DNA of 64,000 nucleotides from Sipunculus nudus (taxonomy: Eukaryota > Annelida > Sipuncula > Golfingiida > Sipunculidae), in contig CM049306.1 of NCBI GenBank assembly GCA_026874595.1, positions 100,509,642 through 100,573,641 on the forward strand, given 5' to 3'. Every line of letters begins with the position of its first letter. The stretch's first letter is position 1. A program made the position numbers and the translations under genes. Shown piece after piece: positions 59,131 to 64,000 of this stretch. The notes under the pieces are model-generated. The model did no database searches and was not told the DNA's origin. It was given only the letters and a program-made list of their open reading frames with translations.

Positions 59131-60376
59131 TATTACTTTTTTAATTTATGATTCTATCGAATCATGACATTATAAATGACATTATAAATTATCCTTTTAA
59201 ACGTTTATATCAGCTGTTTGTGTGTGTGTTTGTGTGTGTGGGAGAGAGCCTTCCTCAAATGAATTTACGTTTCGCCCATGCTATATGTGTGTTTGTGTTA
59301 ATATGAAAACTGGAATGCTTTTAACTCGTATATATTGACAAATCATACTCTCTGAATTTAACCGCATAGTAAAAGCACATATATATGGTCTCGGTTTTAG
59401 AAATGAAATGATTTTCTGCAGTTAATCATATGAAGAGCAGAAAGATGAGTACACTCCTATTCCTTACCAGCGGTAAACGTTTCATTTATCTGAACTCCAA
59501 ACCAACCGCTGCTTGCATCGGGAGAATTTGCCGTATATCGCAGCTAGGGCCCGGAATTAGGACCATGAATGTTCTGCATGTGGTTTTTGTTCGCCAAATT
59601 TCAAATGAGCATTAACAATCCCTTGCGTTTAAACTGAGATCTGTAAGACAGGAGGCTGGTAGGATGTTGCGTACAGGCCTATACCAAATGTGAATGAGAA
59701 AAATTTAATGAAAAAAAGTGAAATAAATAAAAAATAAAGTCCCTATATATTCTTCTCCAAAACTGTGACAAATGCATGGTCAATATGCTATGAAGATAAT
59801 ATATATGTTTTGAACATGTTGCAATACTTGCCGAATAATTGCAAACAGATCACTGTGAAATGTCCCATAACATATTATAGTATACCCCTATTTTAACAGT
59901 TTAACTATTTTAGAACTCAGAACTCGTTTTCTAAATAAAATAAATAGATAAAAAGTTCGCGAAGAAAAGCAATGGAATGAGTGAAATAACAGTAATTAGC
60001 GCCATTTTTAGTAAATCTGAAAGAAGAATGACTCTGTTCTAAAAAGGGATATTTTGACAGGTCTAAATTTTTCTAAGCAAAAGTGAAAGTCATCTTCTGC
60101 AGCAAGATGACGTCGGATATTCATGGCATAGGGTTACAAAAACATGGGATCATTCATAATCCGGTTACTGTTGGGTTTTCACCAATGGTAACTGTAGTCT
60201 TTTTGAGTTGATAATGTAGTGCATGCTGTGATATTATCTTGGTCTCTCTGAGTACATATGATTACTCCCATGGATTTTCCCTTTCTTTTATTCATTTACA
60301 TTTACGCGTTTGTGCGTGCATGCAATTTACAGTATTTTATAAGTATAACCATGCAGATCTTGGTCATCCAATTCTT

Positions 60377-60425
<49 letters not shown>

Positions 60426-61138
60426 ACACTATATATTGATCAACTGATGACTGATTTTCTGATATATTGTAGTTGGCTGTATGTTAACGAGGCATTCAAA
60501 CTTTCGCCATATTCACAGAAAGGAAATCATCTCGAATATGAAACAAGCTACTTAAACATAGATTAACAGATATATATTTATACAACGTTGGAGGGGCAAT
60601 AGGTTAGAATGATAACGACAAACAGATCTTTATAAGTTTCATGGAAAATAAATATTCACATCATATATATCAGATCTGTTATATTCTTTGTCATTAATAA
60701 AAAAACGTGTTCTAAATGTTTGCTTGCGTCTTCTTTTATAGATTGTTAAGATGTAACACTTGGTCCCCTGAAGCCCCTCGGGACGCATATACTTTGTGTA
60801 TTGATACCCTCTGTATAATATATTGTTTCTGTGTAAAGTGAGATGGAAACCTTGCAAAACCTTTGGGCAGTGAAAATCGCAAAATTTAAACCTCGCGAAT
60901 GTGGACCAATATGTATATGATGTTAAATAAGATTAGCGAATGGTCTTATAAATCGAATCATCATACTTGCGTAACATTCTTCAGGACAATATTTAGATAT
61001 TTGATAACCCCCCATCCCTCCGGTCGAATTATTTGACGATCTGTTCATCTTGGACTTGACGGGAGTTTGCACTTGGTATAATAGAATTTCAAATTGGAGT
61101 AATGATTCTTGATTCTCAAAAAAGAATCATTCATTATT

Positions 61139-61140
<2 letters not shown>
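59130..61140. other. No gene found
   Basis: AT-rich. Short (GT)n near 59219-59240 and a TA/TG tract at 60378-60425. No recognisable exon. Confidence 0.35.

Positions 61141-61202
<62 letters not shown>
61141..61202. repeat. TA microsatellite
   Basis: Pure (AT)n of about 60 bp. Confidence 0.95.
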
Positions 61203-61203
<1 letters not shown>

Positions 61204-61734
61204 CATTGTAGAGAAGGTGAAAATGATATAATGATACTGTGATTATATTTTCGATTAATCTCTATTCATCTGATTGAGCAAAACTGAATTGTGCCCTGAT
61301 GACGTTATGAACACGTGACTGGTGCATACATGCAAATGTTCGGTATCATTATATTATATCTGCGCGGAGAATGTGTGGTTCCTCTGACGTTCTTATTTGC
61401 ATGAGTCAGCTGTTTTTCAAAACAGATGTGCACCAAAAATAGAATAAAAATATATCTCTTTCTCCCAAAACAAAGATTTTTATCGACTTTATCTATTGAT
61501 AAACAGAACGTAGGCGGTATTTTATGCGAATGAAAGTTCTTTAAATTGGGCCTTGTAGCACTATAGTTTGTTAAGAAGTCTGCGTGATGCCGATCCATAA
61601 CCTCACCTGTGGCCAGGTTAATGATTACACCTACGTACAGCGCAGGTACTAAAATATGGTCATAAATGTAAAGGTATGACCAATACACCCGTCTGTCAAA
61701 CCACAAGCTTATAATCAAACTCCCCCCCTCCCCT

Positions 61735-61785
<51 letters not shown>

Positions 61786-62280
61786 TGGTTATGATAGTTT
61801 ATGCCGCAGGATACTGAATACTGAAACGTTTAACTTGCATACACATATTTTCTTTTATACCAGTTTATATAAAAGACCTAACATTTTATCATATATTCAA
61901 TATTTTATAACAATACTTGAAACCAAAAAGATAATTTTCTTACACAAAAATTTAATTACACATAACTAACTCCCTTCGAGCAAATACTTAACGTTAGTCC
62001 CTAAATGCACATGCACAGCCTTTTCTGTTGGGAGTTGACCTTAAGCTTTAAGAAAGTTCCACTCTCAAGGCAAAAATAACATTATAAATGATGAAGTTGT
62101 AGTATAGAAGTAGTTGCAGTAGTGGTATATATATATAGTGGTTCAAAGCAGGTATCCCTGAACGATAAGCCAAATTAAACAGTTACGAGATCCTGAATGT
62201 TTAATGTAAATCTGTCAATAATATTAGTTTTATTTTTACATGTGTTTGTGTTTTTGCAAAAAGTAGACCCACCTCTAAAA
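61203..62280. other. No gene found; CT/CA microsatellite
   Basis: (CT)n then (CA)n at 61739-61785. The minus-strand frame 61305-61718 (137 codons) is AT-biased and unrecognised. Confidence 0.35.
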
Positions 62281-62348
<68 letters not shown>

Positions 62349-62362
62349 TTGTGCGTGTGCGT
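62281..62362. repeat. TA then GT microsatellite
   Basis: (TA)n followed by (GT)n; compound dinucleotide repeat. Confidence 0.9.
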
Positions 62363-62587
62363 GTGATTTATCCTTATCCTATATTTTCCTGCGGATATTG
62401 GCGCTGGTGCGCTGGTGGTCAGCTGATGTACACAGCGGAATTGTAACTTTTCACCACGTCACATGCAGCTTTACAGATACAAACATGGAGCTATCTATAG
62501 GTAATCTGATATTACCAGTTTGGTCACCGCTGATATCCACCTCATTATGAACAAACCGGAACACGCGCTCACCGAGGGTCACGAAAC

Positions 62588-62701
62588 ATGGCTCTCATCG
62601 ATACCCCAAAATTTGTAAAACTGTCCCGTATCAATCCTGTTAACGTTGTCAACGAGTCTGATAACGGTACATTCACTACAATGTTTCTACAGTATACCTG
62701 A
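62588..62701 (+). other. Short open frame, possible first exon (weak)
   Basis: ATG with A at -3 and G at +4 opens MALIDTPKFVKLSRINPVNV followed by VNESDNG. A GTACAT at about 62665 could serve as donor; otherwise a TGA closes the frame at 37 codons. Amino-acid use looks protein-like, but I recognise no family and the continuation would lie outside the window. Confidence 0.15.
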
Positions 62702-62831
62702 GCTTTGACGATTTTAACCAATAGTTATTGGTATAAATATTAATTTGTCATGTTGCCTGTAAAAAATGATTTTGCTTCGACCATATACTTTTGCACCATG
62801 AATGAATACTAACCTCATTAACCCTGTTTAT

Positions 62832-62962
<131 letters not shown>

Positions 62963-63920
62963 ATACATATTCATCGTTTAGGAACGAGCCTGGGTGGCGA
63001 TGATATCTTTCACGTCGTTGTAATTAAGATGTCAGAGGCCTCAGCGAAATCCAGGAAAACCAGATTTCACATACAAATACGAGCAACTTCCGCTGTGCCT
63101 CTCCTACCACACCGCGTGAATATATCATACAAATACGTGCGTATGATTTTGGCGCGTATGTGGCTTAATTAGTGATGAAACCCTAGATAATATATCAGTT
63201 CATGTGACAGTTCACTCAATCCCCAACTGAACTGCACAAACCCTGTATTGTCTATCGGGGGTTCGCCATTCCGTCACTGCCGCCCGGGACTACGCAGTAA
63301 AATTAAACCCAAGTAATTAGTGATCACCAGGAGCACATTCCACTCAATTCAATTAATCAATACATGGACAGATACTGTTTTTCTACCCATCTCTGTTAAG
63401 CGTCAATTATATATCAGTGAATGATGTTTGTAATATTGGTTCATATTCATTCTCAATATACTTTCCCTTTTTCTTCCCATGTTATGCACCTTTTGCCTTC
63501 ATTATACAAGTGGCCGCGAGCTTACCTTTTAAGATAATCTTAAAAACTATATGAACTTAATGTATATATGTTTATGTATGTTAAATTGTGCTTTTCTATA
63601 AAAAAGAGTGCCTTATTTGCAAATCAAGAATCTTGCGGGAATCTTGGGTTTTATATTTCATTTTGGGTTATCATAGCACTTTTGAATGGATTGACCATAT
63701 TCCGGCAGTATTTTCTGTGAATAGATTAAGTAAGAAAGATACTTGAAGAACCAATAGAGTTTATAGAGTCGAGGAAAAGATTTTTTATAAATCTTATTTC
63801 TAATACGATCTAATGCATTTTTTATGTTAATCAAATATTTCTTTTTTTTTTTGGGTAAATATAGTTTTATCACTTTACATACTTTTTAACAGGATTATGC
63901 TTTTTATTTTGTTTAGGTAA
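62963..63920. other. No gene found
   Basis: Mixed to AT-rich sequence without recognisable features. Confidence 0.35.
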
Positions 63921-63924
63921 ACAG

Positions 63925-63979
<55 letters not shown>

Positions 63980-63990
63980 TATATATATGC
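63925..63990. repeat. TA microsatellite at the window edge
   Basis: (AT)n of about 55 bp plus interrupted repeats to the end. Confidence 0.95.
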
Positions 63991-64000
63991 TCAGATATAT

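Overview
This is animal nuclear DNA: AT-rich, split genes with GT-AG introns, and very dense simple-sequence, satellite and mobile-element content. The repeats point to a marine mollusc, most likely a bivalve. They include GACGGACGG-rich elements ending in a TAGCTCAG...CTGAGCTA hairpin, TGACCTTTGACCT repeats, TTCGCGA mini-elements, CGAGTCCAAGTCC stretches and arrays carried inside transposons. The organism assignment is inference; the genes themselves are only generically metazoan.

Layout. (1) Positions 1-8943, minus strand: the 5' part of a coiled-coil gene resembling CCDC149 (four exons, 121 codons), running off the left edge. (2) Positions 8944-9292: a 349-bp divergent promoter region. (3) Positions 9293-21764, plus strand: a complete p24-alpha cargo-receptor gene (TMED4/TMED9 type). 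Its second coding exon exists in three different versions (11768-11877, 13286-13401, 14968-15083). Intron phases allow only one version per open mRNA, so the window predicts three forms of the lumenal GOLD domain. (4) Positions 25552-37124, minus strand and convergent with TMED: the last five exons of fucose mutarotase (FUOM). Its first exon was not found. (5) Positions 37125-64000: no convincing exon; either the first FUOM intron or intergenic DNA, filled with satellites, minisatellites, microsatellites and old transposon copies.

The main novelty candidate is the mutually exclusive exon cluster in the p24 gene, the ER-Golgi cargo receptor of the early secretory pathway. Other points of interest are a 1,094-bp inverted-repeat transposon with a perfect 9-bp target duplication, and a Helentron-like element carrying a dimeric 280-bp satellite. 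There is also a 20-bp satellite with 160-bp higher-order repeats, a duplicated and broken copy of the last FUOM exon, and a 381/79-bp AAT/ATT giant hairpin. TMED and FUOM have no obvious pathway link beyond both serving the secretory/glycosylation system. Most long open frames in this window are by-products of tandem repeats.
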